Origin: CAYMRB01 sp964392615
GTDB taxonomy: Bacteria > Planctomycetota > UBA8108
Direction of reading: 5' to 3'
Length of the DNA: 11,767 nucleotides
Assembly (NCBI GenBank): GCA_964392615.1
Contig: CAYMRB010000329.1
Coordinates: 1 to 11,767, forward strand
Position numbers and translations under genes: made by a program. Shown here piece by piece: positions 1 to 7,600 of this stretch. The notes under the pieces were generated by a model. The model was not told where the DNA came from and searched no databases. It saw only the letters and a program-made list of their open reading frames with translations. The first letter of the stretch is position 1; each line of letters opens with the position of its first letter.

Positions 1-4
1 CACC

Positions 5-49
5 GACCCCGACTCCGACTCCGACTCCGACTCCGACTCCGACACCGAC
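5..49. repeat. (GACTCC)n hexanucleotide tandem repeat
   Basis: Five perfect GACTCC copies lie at 11-40, with degenerate copies at 5-10 (GACCCC) and 41-46 (GACACC) and a final GAC. A perfect 12-base palindrome, CTGCCCGGGCAG, follows at 49-60, and an 8-base one, GAGCGCTC, at 62-69. On the plus strand the repeat could encode a Pro-Thr or Asp-Ser linker, as at the end of an extracellular protein. On the minus strand it would lie just downstream of the GH97 gene. The window edge prevents a decision between coding and intergenic, and no complete gene is visible in 1-87. Confidence 0.8.
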
Positions 50-87
50 TGCCCGGGCAGCGAGCGCTCCCAGGGGCCGAGAGCGGA

Positions 88-2124
88 TCAGCGGGAGGCC
101 CGCGGCTCCAGGTGGAGGCAATGCCCGCCGCCCGGCGCCATCCGCGCCTCGATGACGTCGCCGCGCTGCACCTCGGACTTGCGTACGCGATACGCCTCGC
201 GGTTCTTGACGAAGTGCGCGTCGGGCGCGTCCTCGTACAGCGTCGCGGCGTAGGTCTTGCCCGGCGCGAGGAAGTCGAGCTCGATGCGCAGCGTGCGGGC
301 GTTTTCGTCGGTCGCGGACGCGACGAACCACCGGTCTCCGGAACGCCGCGCGGTCGTGATGTAGCGGCCGATCTCGCCGTGCAGGACGCGGGTTTCGTCC
401 CACGTCATCGGCAGCTTGCCCAGGAAGTCGAACAGGTCGGCCTTCGCTTCGTACGCCTCCGGGCAGTCGGGAAGAATCGCGAGCCCCGAGAACACGATCA
501 TCACGCGCGCGGTCTCGGCGACGACCGTCGTGTTGACGTTCTTGAAGATCTTCGGACGGTCGCGGGCGGGGTTCTCGAGCGTGTACAGGCCGTTGCACAT
601 GTCGATCGGGCCCGCGAGCATGTTGACGAAGACCTGCTCGCAGAAGCCGCTCGGGCCGAACACGCGCAGCGCGTCGGATTGCGAGTGGCAGAACTCGCGC
701 GTCACGTAGTTCGGGTACGTCCGGCGATCTCCCGACGGCGCGACCGGCCCGTCGTGGAAATCGCACAGCAGGCGGTACTTCGCGCAGAGCTCGACGATCT
801 TGCGCGTTTCCTGCACCTTCTGCTGTCCACCTCCTCGCATGAAGCCGTACTTGATGCCGGCCGCGCCCCACTTCTCGTAGAGCGCGAGCACCTCCTCGAA
901 CGGATAGCGGCGTCGGGCGAGGTGGTTGAAGTACAGGATGACGCCGACGCCCTTCGCCTTGCCGTAGCTGATCAGCTCCGGGACGTCGATCGGATCGGCC
1001 CAATCCTTCGGCGCGGCGCGAGGGACGAGGCGCGGCTTGTCCGGATCCGGCTGCACGAGCAGGTAGTCGCGACACGTGCGCGGGTCCGACTTGTCGTCGA
1101 ACTCGAGGCCGTACCAGCCCGCATCAAGCACGAGGTAGCGCACGCCGCGCTTCGACGCGAAGTCGATGAAGCGCCGCCAGCTCGGCATGTCGAGGCCGTA
1201 CGTGAAGCCGTCCGCGGTCTTCGCACCCCACGCGCGCCAGTCCCACATCGCGAGGCCCGGGCGGATCCACGACGTGTCGTTGATGGGGGATGTCGGATTG
1301 ACGCAGACCATCACGGGCGAGACGAGCAGATCGCCAGCCGTCTTCCCGACGAGGATGACGCGCCACGACGTCGCGTCGCCCTTCGAGAGCGTCGACGCAC
1401 CGAACGTCCCGCGAAACGCGTGCTTTCCGGCATCGGACGGGGCGAGGTGAAACGGCCCGTGATCGAAGATCGCGGCTTCCAGAACCGCGAGGTGCGTTCC
1501 CGACGCGCTGCGCACGGTCAGCGGCAGCCGCGCCCCGGCTCGCTTGCCGGCTCGAAAGCGGCTCAGGGGCTGCGGTCCGATCGGATCGTGCTCGCCGGCG
1601 TAGGCCCAGCCGGTGTGATCGCCGCCGAAGCAGAACTCGGTGCGGTCATCGGCGAGACGCACCTCGTCGCTCCAGCCGCCGTCGCTCGGCAGCTCGTAGC
1701 GCAGCGCGACGCCCGAGTCGTAGACGCGGATCGCGATGCGCAGTCGCCGTTGCGTGCCGGCCGCTCCGGCGACCGTCTCGCGTAGCGTCCATGCGAGCTC
1801 GTCATAGTGATTCTCGTAGTGCGCGAACTTGCCCCACGCCGTGGCGACTCGCTCGCGACAGGACGATCGCGCGACCGCGACCGTCTCCAACGCACCGAGG
1901 TCCCGCGGCGCGACGCGCAGGCCGAGGCGGCCGCGTTCGAGGATCGTTTCGGCGCCGAATCGCAGCCGCCAGGTCGGGACCCCGTCGACGAGCTCGAGCG
2001 ACGCGACCAGCGCGCCGTTCGGGCTGGAGACGTCGATTGCGTCCGCAGCTCGCGTCGTCGCGTCGAACGCGAGCACAGCGAGCGTGATCAGCGAGATGCG
2101 TGCGAGTTCGGTGATCGTTTTCAT
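88..2124 (-). CDS. Exported glycoside hydrolase family 97 protein, divergent catalytic residues
   Basis: This 678-residue protein has the full length of a GH97 enzyme (alpha-glucosidase or alpha-galactosidase family). Residues 1-26 look like a Sec signal peptide, cleaved near TTRA/ADA. An N-terminal beta-sandwich (about 28-275) leads into a barrel with WDWRAWG (294-300), LDAGWY (333-338), GIKYGFM (423-429), RRTYPN (467-472) and MLAGPID (502-508). The end has the GH97 pattern TWDETRVL, GEIGRYI and ARRSGDRWFVA (about 574-602). The ATG at 2124 was chosen because GAGGAA lies 6 bases upstream and a signal peptide follows; the frame extending further upstream is antisense to the neighbouring gene. 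Oddity: where retaining GH97 enzymes carry the Asp nucleophile (GIKxDF) there is Gly427; Asp458 sits where inverting members have a Glu base; and the usual acid Glu about six residues after TRE is replaced by Ser483/Asp484. Family membership is secure. Substrate and even hydrolase activity are open. It is divergent to a Tat oxidoreductase. Confidence 0.9.
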   Translation of the reverse strand: MKTITELARISLITLAVLAFDATTRAADAIDVSSPNGALVASLELVDGVPTWRLRFGAETILERGRLGLRVAPRDLGALETVAVARSSCRERVATAWGKFAHYENHYDELAWTLRETVAGAAGTQRRLRIAIRVYDSGVALRYELPSDGGWSDEVRLADDRTEFCFGGDHTGWAYAGEHDPIGPQPLSRFRAGKRAGARLPLTVRSASGTHLAVLEAAIFDHGPFHLAPSDAGKHAFRGTFGASTLSKGDATSWRVILVGKTAGDLLVSPVMVCVNPTSPINDTSWIRPGLAMWDWRAWGAKTADGFTYGLDMPSWRRFIDFASKRGVRYLVLDAGWYGLEFDDKSDPRTCRDYLLVQPDPDKPRLVPRAAPKDWADPIDVPELISYGKAKGVGVILYFNHLARRRYPFEEVLALYEKWGAAGIKYGFMRGGGQQKVQETRKIVELCAKYRLLCDFHDGPVAPSGDRRTYPNYVTREFCHSQSDALRVFGPSGFCEQVFVNMLAGPIDMCNGLYTLENPARDRPKIFKNVNTTVVAETARVMIVFSGLAILPDCPEAYEAKADLFDFLGKLPMTWDETRVLHGEIGRYITTARRSGDRWFVASATDENARTLRIELDFLAPGKTYAATLYEDAPDAHFVKNREAYRVRKSEVQRGDVIEARMAPGGGHCLHLEPRASR

Positions 2125-2130
2125 CTTGGA

Positions 2131-2136
2131 TTCCTC
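2131..2136 (-). promoter_or_regulatory. Ribosome binding site deciding the GH97 start
   Basis: The minus strand reads GAGGAA here, 6 bases before the ATG at 2124. The open frame continues far upstream, so this site together with the signal peptide after it fixes the start. Confidence 0.75.
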
Positions 2137-2169
2137 AGCGGCACGGCGGTTCGTTTCGACCCGGCCGTC

Positions 2170-2175
2170 AGTGTA
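2170..2175 (-). promoter_or_regulatory. Candidate -10 element for the GH97 gene
   Basis: The minus strand reads TACACT, a four-of-six match to TATAAT, 46 bases upstream of the GH97 start. No recognisable -35 lies 16-18 bases upstream. The same hexamer occurs before the divergent gene, which modestly raises its credibility. Confidence 0.3.
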
Positions 2176-2373
2176 GGGCATCCCCTGGTCCGTTGCGCGT
2201 GGAACTCGAGCCGGCGCGTCCGCGCGGAGGGAATCGACGCACGGCGTGGCCGTTCGCTTCGTTGTCACGACCGGCGAGGCGTTCGGGGCGCTGCGACACG
2301 AACGTTGACGGGCACTTGCACGCAGGTCCGTCGAATCCGCGGATTGTCCGCGAAACGCGCCTGGCTGCTCCGT

Positions 2374-2379
2374 TACACT
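2374..2379 (+). promoter_or_regulatory. Candidate -10 element for the oxidoreductase
   Basis: TACACT lies 73 bases before the ATG at 2452, with no clear -35. The palindrome GCTTCGAAGC (2384-2393) overlaps the expected transcription start, a position where a repressor operator could act. This is inference from position only. Confidence 0.3.
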
Positions 2380-2451
2380 CGAGGCTTCGAAGCGAGGGGC
2401 GGCACGACTTCCGGCACGACAACCCGTGCGCACCGATAGGAGGGTCCACGC

Positions 2452-3819
2452 ATGAACACGAAGAAGCTCACACGCCGCAGGTTCATCTCGAACGCGGTCG
2501 CGGCGGCCGCGACCGTCACCATCGTGCCGTCGTACTGCCTCGGCCGGACGAAGGACCGCGAAGCTCCTTCCGAGACGCTCTACTTCGCGAAGGTCGGCTG
2601 TGGCGGCATGGGCGGCGGCGACTTCAACTCGGTCGTCGGCTCCGGCGCGCGCCCGTCGGCGATCTGCGACGTCGATTGGAACCGCGCCGGTGGCGTCGCC
2701 AAGCACGCGTTGACGAAGGGGCTGAAGAAGTACACCGACTTCCGCGAGATGTTCGACAAGGAGGCGAAGAACTTCGACGCCGTCGTCGTGTCGACGCCCG
2801 ACCACATGCACGCGCCGGTGTCGCTGTCGGCGATGGAGCTCGGCAAGCACGTCTACTGCCAGAAGCCGCTCGCGCGGACGATTCGCGAGTGCTACGCGAT
2901 GCGCGACGCGGCGAAACGCTACGGTGTCGTGACGCAGATGGGCAACCAGGGGCACTCGGGCGGCGGGCTCGAACGGACGATAGAGTGCGTCCACGCGGGC
3001 GTCATCGGCACCGTCAGCGAGGTGCACGTGTGGACCGCACGCGCCAATCGCTGGTGGCCGCAGGGCGCACAGGTCAAGCTGCCGACGCAGCCCGCGAAGG
3101 CGCCCGATCACATCGATTGGAACTCGTTCCTCGGCGTCGCGCCGGACATTCCCTATAGCGGCGCGATCCACCCGTTCAAGTGGCGCGGCTACGTCGACTT
3201 CGGCTGCGGCGCGATCGGCGACATGGCGTGCCACAATATGGACCCGGCGTTCATGGCGCTCGACCTCGGCCAGCCCGACTACGTCAAGACGACGTGCAGC
3301 GAGTTCAACCGCGAGTCGTTCCCGGCGTGGTCGATCGTCGAGTGGGGCTTCCCGGCCAGCGGCAAGCGTCCGGCCGTGAAGGTCTACTGGTACGACGGCG
3401 GCAAGAAGCCTCCGCGGCCCGAAGACATGCCGAAGGGCCGCAACATGGGCGGAGAGGGCTGCCTCTTCATCGGCGACAAGGGCAAGATGATGGGCGGCTC
3501 CCACGCCGGCTTCTGCGCTCCGTTCGACAAGGGCTACACCCGTCCGAAGGCGACGCTGCCGCGCAGTGAAGGCCACTACAAGGAGTGGGTGATGGCGGCG
3601 AAGGGCGAGAAGATCAATCGCGGCACGACCGGCACGGCGTTCAGCTATGCCGGCCCGATGACCGCGACGATCGCGATGGGCGTCGTCGGCATGTACTTCC
3701 CAGGCGAGAAGCTCGACTGGGACGGCGAGAAGCTCCAGTTCGAGAAGGCCGCCGCGAACGAGTACCTCCACCGGCCGTATCGCAAGTCGTTCAAGCTGGC
3801 GCGCGGCGCGCGGCTCTGA
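2452..3819 (+). CDS. Tat-exported Gfo/Idh/MocA family oxidoreductase
   Basis: This 455-residue NAD(P)-dependent sugar-type oxidoreductase has a twin-arginine signal (TRRRF at 7-11, then a short Ala/Val hydrophobic stretch), so it is predicted to be exported already folded with its cofactor. The Rossmann domain shows GCGGMGGGDF (49-58), an acidic residue after beta-2 in ICDVD (71-75), and STPDHMHA (114-121). The family lysine motif is YCQKPL (135-140, Lys138). The C-terminal substrate domain has GAIGDMACHNMD (253-264), including the expected Asp257 and His261. The length is normal for the planctomycete Tat-signal branch. The start is fixed by AGGAGGG 7 bases upstream. The gene is transcribed away from the GH97 gene and ends before a strong hairpin. 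The substrate is not identifiable. Known relatives include glucose-fructose oxidoreductase, inositol dehydrogenases and GH109-type redox glycosidases. Confidence 0.92.
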   Translation: MNTKKLTRRRFISNAVAAAATVTIVPSYCLGRTKDREAPSETLYFAKVGCGGMGGGDFNSVVGSGARPSAICDVDWNRAGGVAKHALTKGLKKYTDFREMFDKEAKNFDAVVVSTPDHMHAPVSLSAMELGKHVYCQKPLARTIRECYAMRDAAKRYGVVTQMGNQGHSGGGLERTIECVHAGVIGTVSEVHVWTARANRWWPQGAQVKLPTQPAKAPDHIDWNSFLGVAPDIPYSGAIHPFKWRGYVDFGCGAIGDMACHNMDPAFMALDLGQPDYVKTTCSEFNRESFPAWSIVEWGFPASGKRPAVKVYWYDGGKKPPRPEDMPKGRNMGGEGCLFIGDKGKMMGGSHAGFCAPFDKGYTRPKATLPRSEGHYKEWVMAAKGEKINRGTTGTAFSYAGPMTATIAMGVVGMYFPGEKLDWDGEKLQFEKAAANEYLHRPYRKSFKLARGARL

Positions 3820-3853
3820 TCGCTATCAGCCTCTTCTCGAAGGGCTGTCAGGA

Positions 3854-3897
3854 GAGGGTGCCGTCGACGTCCGATCGGCGGAATCGACGGCACCCTC
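3854..3897 (+). terminator. Hairpin terminator after the oxidoreductase
   Basis: GAGGGTGCCGTCGA (3854-3867) pairs perfectly with TCGACGGCACCCTC (3884-3897): a 14-bp stem and a 16-base loop that itself contains the palindrome CCGATCGG. It starts 35 bases after the oxidoreductase stop. There is no T tract, so termination may need Rho or pausing. It probably separates the oxidoreductase transcript from the sigma-factor gene. Confidence 0.65.
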
Positions 3898-3918
3898 CCC
3901 TCCGACCCGATGTGGCGA

Positions 3919-3924
3919 TAGAAT
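3919..3924 (+). promoter_or_regulatory. Candidate -10 of the sigma-factor gene
   Basis: TAGAAT is a five-of-six match to TATAAT, 63 bases before the sigma-factor ATG and 22 bases after the preceding hairpin. No TTGACA-like -35 is visible; the position where it would lie falls at the end of the hairpin stem. Confidence 0.35.
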
Positions 3925-3936
3925 GGGAGGTGGCCT

Positions 3937-3951
3937 GTCTCGTATCGAGAC
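3937..3951. repeat. Short inverted repeat in the sigma-factor leader
   Basis: GTCTCG-TAT-CGAGAC is a perfect 6-base inverted repeat with a 3-base centre. It lies about 13 bases after the candidate -10 and 36 bases before the ATG. It could be an operator or a small leader hairpin; chance is also plausible. Confidence 0.4.
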
Positions 3952-3987
3952 GACTCGGCTGCTCGCCGCGTCGGGGGGACATAGATC

Positions 3988-4626
3988 ATGGACGCCGATG
4001 GATTCGGCAAGCTCCTGGACCGCGCCCGCGAGGGCGATCGCGCGGCGCTCGAGGAAATCCTGCGCCTCGTGCGGCCGTACGTCGCGAGAGTGGCGCACGA
4101 CGTCACCGATCGCGGTCGGCCGAGCCAGGCGGTCTCCGATCTGATCCAGGAAGCCGAGCTGCGCGCCTGGGAGCGTCTCAAGCAATTCGACGGCGCCGCC
4201 GATGACGACGAGTCGCTTCAGAAGTTCCGCGTCTGGATCGGTCGCATCGTCCAGCGGTTGGGGCTCTCCGTGCATCGGCGTCGAGACGCGCAGCGGCGCA
4301 AGCCGCCGACGCCGCTCGTGTCCCTCGATCGGGCCTCGCCCGACGGCGGCGCGTCGGCACCCTCGAGCATGCTGGGGATCGATCCGGTCGGCCAGAACCC
4401 GACGCCGAGTCGCGAAGTGCGCGCCGACGAAGAGCGCCTTCTGATCCTCGCGGCGATCGAGGCCATGCCCGACGAGTTCGAGCGCCAGATCGTCCGCGGC
4501 AAGTACTTCGAGGGCGAATCTCTGCGGCAGATCGCGGCGCGGCTCGACGCGAGCTACGACAAGGTCAAGGAGCGTCACCGCTGTGCGATGAAGCAGCTCG
4601 AGCGCAAGCTGCGCGACCTACGCTGA
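3988..4626 (+). CDS. ECF-type RNA polymerase sigma factor
   Basis: This 212-residue regulator of transcription initiation is expected to bind core RNA polymerase and direct it to selected promoters. Region 2 spans about residues 18-100, with DLIQEAELRAWERLKQFDG (51-69) and the FRVWIGRIVQR segment (80-90) typical of ECF factors. Region 4 spans about 150-208: LAAIEAMPDEFERQIVRGKY, then the helix-turn-helix around ESLRQIAARLDASYDKVKERH (177-197). The linker between them (about 100-148) is long for an ECF factor and rich in Ser, Thr and Pro, with several possible phosphorylation sites. GGGGGGA (3973-3979) supports the ATG. The gene is tail to tail with the kinase gene, stops separated by 14 bases, and no anti-sigma gene is visible. 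Control by kinase phosphorylation is therefore the natural hypothesis; kinase-associated ECF groups are known, including in planctomycetes. Target promoters are unknown. Confidence 0.92.
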   Translation: MDADGFGKLLDRAREGDRAALEEILRLVRPYVARVAHDVTDRGRPSQAVSDLIQEAELRAWERLKQFDGAADDDESLQKFRVWIGRIVQRLGLSVHRRRDAQRRKPPTPLVSLDRASPDGGASAPSSMLGIDPVGQNPTPSREVRADEERLLILAAIEAMPDEFERQIVRGKYFEGESLRQIAARLDASYDKVKERHRCAMKQLERKLRDLR

Positions 4627-4640
4627 CCGTCGACGGGCTG

Positions 4641-7600
4641 CTATCCTTCTTCGGCCGACTCGCCGCCGGAGTCGTTGTCGAGCGCGTCCGACTCCGCCCG
4701 CCAGCGCGCGGCCGCATCCTCGTCTTCGCGCTCGTTCGCCAGACGAATCAAGCCCTGCAGAATATCGCGCTCGACGAGCTTCGACCGGAAGATTTTGGCG
4801 GGGCGTACGCTGTCGAGGGCGCGGCGATAGAGCTTCTCCGCATCGTCGAGCTTGCCGTCTGCGAGGTGCAGATCTGCCAGCAGACGCTCGGCAAGGGCGG
4901 GCTGATCCATGTAGAGCGGCGCGTGCTGCTCGAAGGCGTCGAGAACCTCGCGGAGCAGCTTCGCGGCGGGACCGCGGTCGCCAGCGAGCACGGCGATTTC
5001 GGCCTCGCGCAACGTGAAGCTCGCGGCCTGGCTCAGGTTCGTAGGCGGGTCGCTGAGGAGCGATCGCCCCAGGGCGAACTCCTTCCGCGCTTCCTCGAAT
5101 CGTCCGTTGCGTCCAAGGGCCCCGCCGCAGACGAAGTGCGCCGCGGCGCGCGTCGCGTGCCTCTTGTCGGCGAAGAGACGATCGGCGCTTTCGACGACCT
5201 GGCGCGATGCGATGACCGCGGCTTCCGCGTCGCGTCGGAGGAGTCGGATCTTGGTCACCAGGAATAGCGCGCGCAGCAGCTGCCGGTGGTCCTCTCCACC
5301 CAGAACGGCGCGCAGCGCCTCGACGAGGTCCGTCGCGCGCTCGAGTGCCGCGTCGAGGTCGCCCTCGAACGACTCGAGCTCCGCGAGCTCGTAGCGGACC
5401 TTGAAGTAGCGCGGCGTCGGCGGTCCCGGTGCGCTCTCCTCGATCGACAGCGCTTCTGCGAGGAGCTTCTCCGCAGCGTCGAATCGCCCCATGGTCTTCA
5501 AGAGCGAGGCCAGGTTCATGCAGCTCGACGCGATCGACGTGTGGCCCGGCGGCAGGAGCTGACGCCGGACTGCGAGGGCCTCTTCGTACAGCGGCGCGGC
5601 CTCGTCGAGCTTGCCCGCTGCGCGGACGATGTTCGCGACCGCGTTGAGGCTGTTGGCGACCTCGGTGTGCGGGCGGTCACCGTGGAGCTTCCTGCGCAGC
5701 GATAGCAGGTGGCGTCCGCGTCGCTCGGCCTCCTCGTATCGACCGAGTCGAGACAGCACGCTGACGAGGTTGTGGAGGCTCTTGCGATAGGACGACGAGT
5801 CTTCGCCCAGAAGCCGCAGCCTCGCATCGTGGACCTGACGGAAGACGGCGTGCGCCTCCTCGTAGTGCGCCCGGCGGAGCTGGAGGAAGCCCAGGTTGCT
5901 GAGGCTCGAGAGCGTCGTCCGGTCATCCTCGCCGAGCTCGACCAACGCTTCCTCGTAGTTCTTGCGCGTGACCGCCTCGGCCTCGGCGGGATCCCCATGG
6001 CTCAGAAGGACCACGCTTAACAGGCCCCTGAGGCTCCACACGTCCGATCGGGACGCGCTCAGGGCGTCGTCCGGAAAGCTCAGAGCGTCGCGGATCGTCT
6101 TCTTCGCGTCCTCGTATTGTCCCTTCTCGTATTGTAGGTCCGCGAGGGTCCCGAAGCAGGTCAGCAGGCTCGCGTGCTGCGGACCCATGTTCTCTCGTCG
6201 AAGCTCCAATGCTCGCCGCACGTGGCGCTCCGCGTCATCGAATCGGTCGAGGCTCGAGTAGACCTGAGAGAGCGTCAGATGCACCGACGCGGCGACGATC
6301 GGCTCGTCGACGAGGTCCTCGTNNNNNNNNNNGAGAGAAAAAGAAGCAAAAAGAGAGAAACGATGGTGTTGCTTTTGGGGGGGGGGTGCGTGTTGGTGGT
6401 GTGTGGTGCGGTGGGGGCCGTCGCCCGCCTCCGGCGTCGCCTGGAGCAAGATCTTCTCGAGGACCCGAGCCGTCGCCTCGGCTGCACCGGCCGAGGCCGT
6501 CGCCTTGTCGGCCTCCAGATTCGCACGGGATTCGCTGTCGTGTGCGCGCAGCGCCCAGAACGTCGTTCCGACGATTCCGGCGATCAGGATGACGAACGCG
6601 ACGGACGCCGCGGCGACCATCGCCCGGTGACGTCGGACGAACTTGCGCAGACGGTACAGATTGCTCGGCGGGCCGGCGAGGACCGGCTCGTCATCGAGGT
6701 GTCTCGAGATGTCCGCGGCGAGCTCGGACGCGCTTTGGTAGCGGCGCACGCGGTCCTTCTCGAGGCACTTCATGACGATCCAGTCGAGATCGCCGACGCA
6801 TGCTTGACGCAGCGTCCTCGCGTCGCAGTTCCGTGCCCGCGCGACGTCTTCGAGGGGCGCTCCGAGCGAGCTCAGGCGCGAGCTCGGTCGCGGTGGCTCG
6901 CGCTCGCGGATGATCTCGACGAACCGATAGAGCGGCGACTCGCGCAGCTCCTTCGAGTCGAACGGCAATTGACCGGTCGTCAGCTCGTAGAGCAGCACGC
7001 CGAGCGCGTAGATGTCGCTCCGCGTGTCGACATCGAGCTTGCCGGCATCCGTCTGCTCGGGACTCATGTACTCGAGCGTGCCGATCAGCTGCGGCTCGGC
7101 GGTGAGCAGTGTGTGTTCCGTCAGGCGTCGGTCGAGCGCCTTCGCGACGCCGAAGTCGATGATCTTCGCGGCGGGGCGCCCGTCGCGCTCCGTGACGAGA
7201 ATGTTCCACGGCTTCAGGTCGCGGTGCACGATGCCCTTCTGATGCGCGTGTTGCAACGCGTCGCAGACATCGACGAAAACGCGCAGTCGGTCGCCGAGCG
7301 TCAATCGCCGGTGGTCGCAGAACTCGACGATCGACTCGCCGCGCACGAGCTCCATCGCGAAGAACGGACGGCCTTCGGACGTCGTGCCGGCGTCGAGCAC
7401 CGTCGCGATGCCGGGGTGATCCATGATCGCGAGCGCTTGTCTCTCGGCGTCGAACCGCGCGATGACTTGACGCGTGTCCATGCCGGGCTTGATGACCTTC
7501 AGCGCGACGGACCGGCGAACAGGCTCGAGCTGCTCGGCGAGGTAGACCGTGCCGAAGCCGCCTTCGCCGAGGGAACGCACGATGCGGTACGAGTCGACGT

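Larger units (their letters stand above)
2125..2451. promoter_or_regulatory. 327-base divergent promoter region
   Basis: No convincing gene lies in this stretch. It separates the minus-strand GH97 gene from the plus-strand oxidoreductase and must hold promoters for both. A TACACT hexamer is found on each strand: minus at 2170-2175 (46 bases before the GH97 ATG) and plus at 2374-2379 (73 bases before the oxidoreductase ATG). Neither has a clear TTGACA partner. A perfect palindrome, GCTTCGAAGC, sits at 2384-2393, just after the plus-strand TACACT. The oxidoreductase has a strong AGGAGGG at 2438-2444, 7 bases before its ATG. TTGACG at 2305-2310 has no well-spaced -10. Confidence 0.6.

Noticed and set aside
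485..512. Idea that the His/Pro/Gln-rich stretch of the kinase (protein residues 485-512) is a novel domain
   Set aside because: It is encoded by the abnormal sequence touching the assembly gap (6333-6416) and is most likely an artefact.
112..1785. Long plus-strand open frame of 557 codons
   Set aside because: It is antisense to the GH97 gene, rich in Arg/Ala/Val/Leu without domain pattern, and explained by high-GC codon bias.
2305..2310. TTGACG as a -35 element
   Set aside because: The only acceptable downstream hexamer (TCGAAT, 2331-2336) is 20 bases away, too far for a normal promoter.
2125..3771. Upstream extension of the GH97 frame by 549 codons
   Set aside because: It runs antisense through the oxidoreductase gene; the signal peptide and GAGGAA site at 2124 mark the true start.
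4627..4636. CCGTCGACGG palindrome between the convergent stops
   Set aside because: It has no loop, so it is not a hairpin terminator; similar GTCGACGG strings are common here as Val-Asp-Gly codons.
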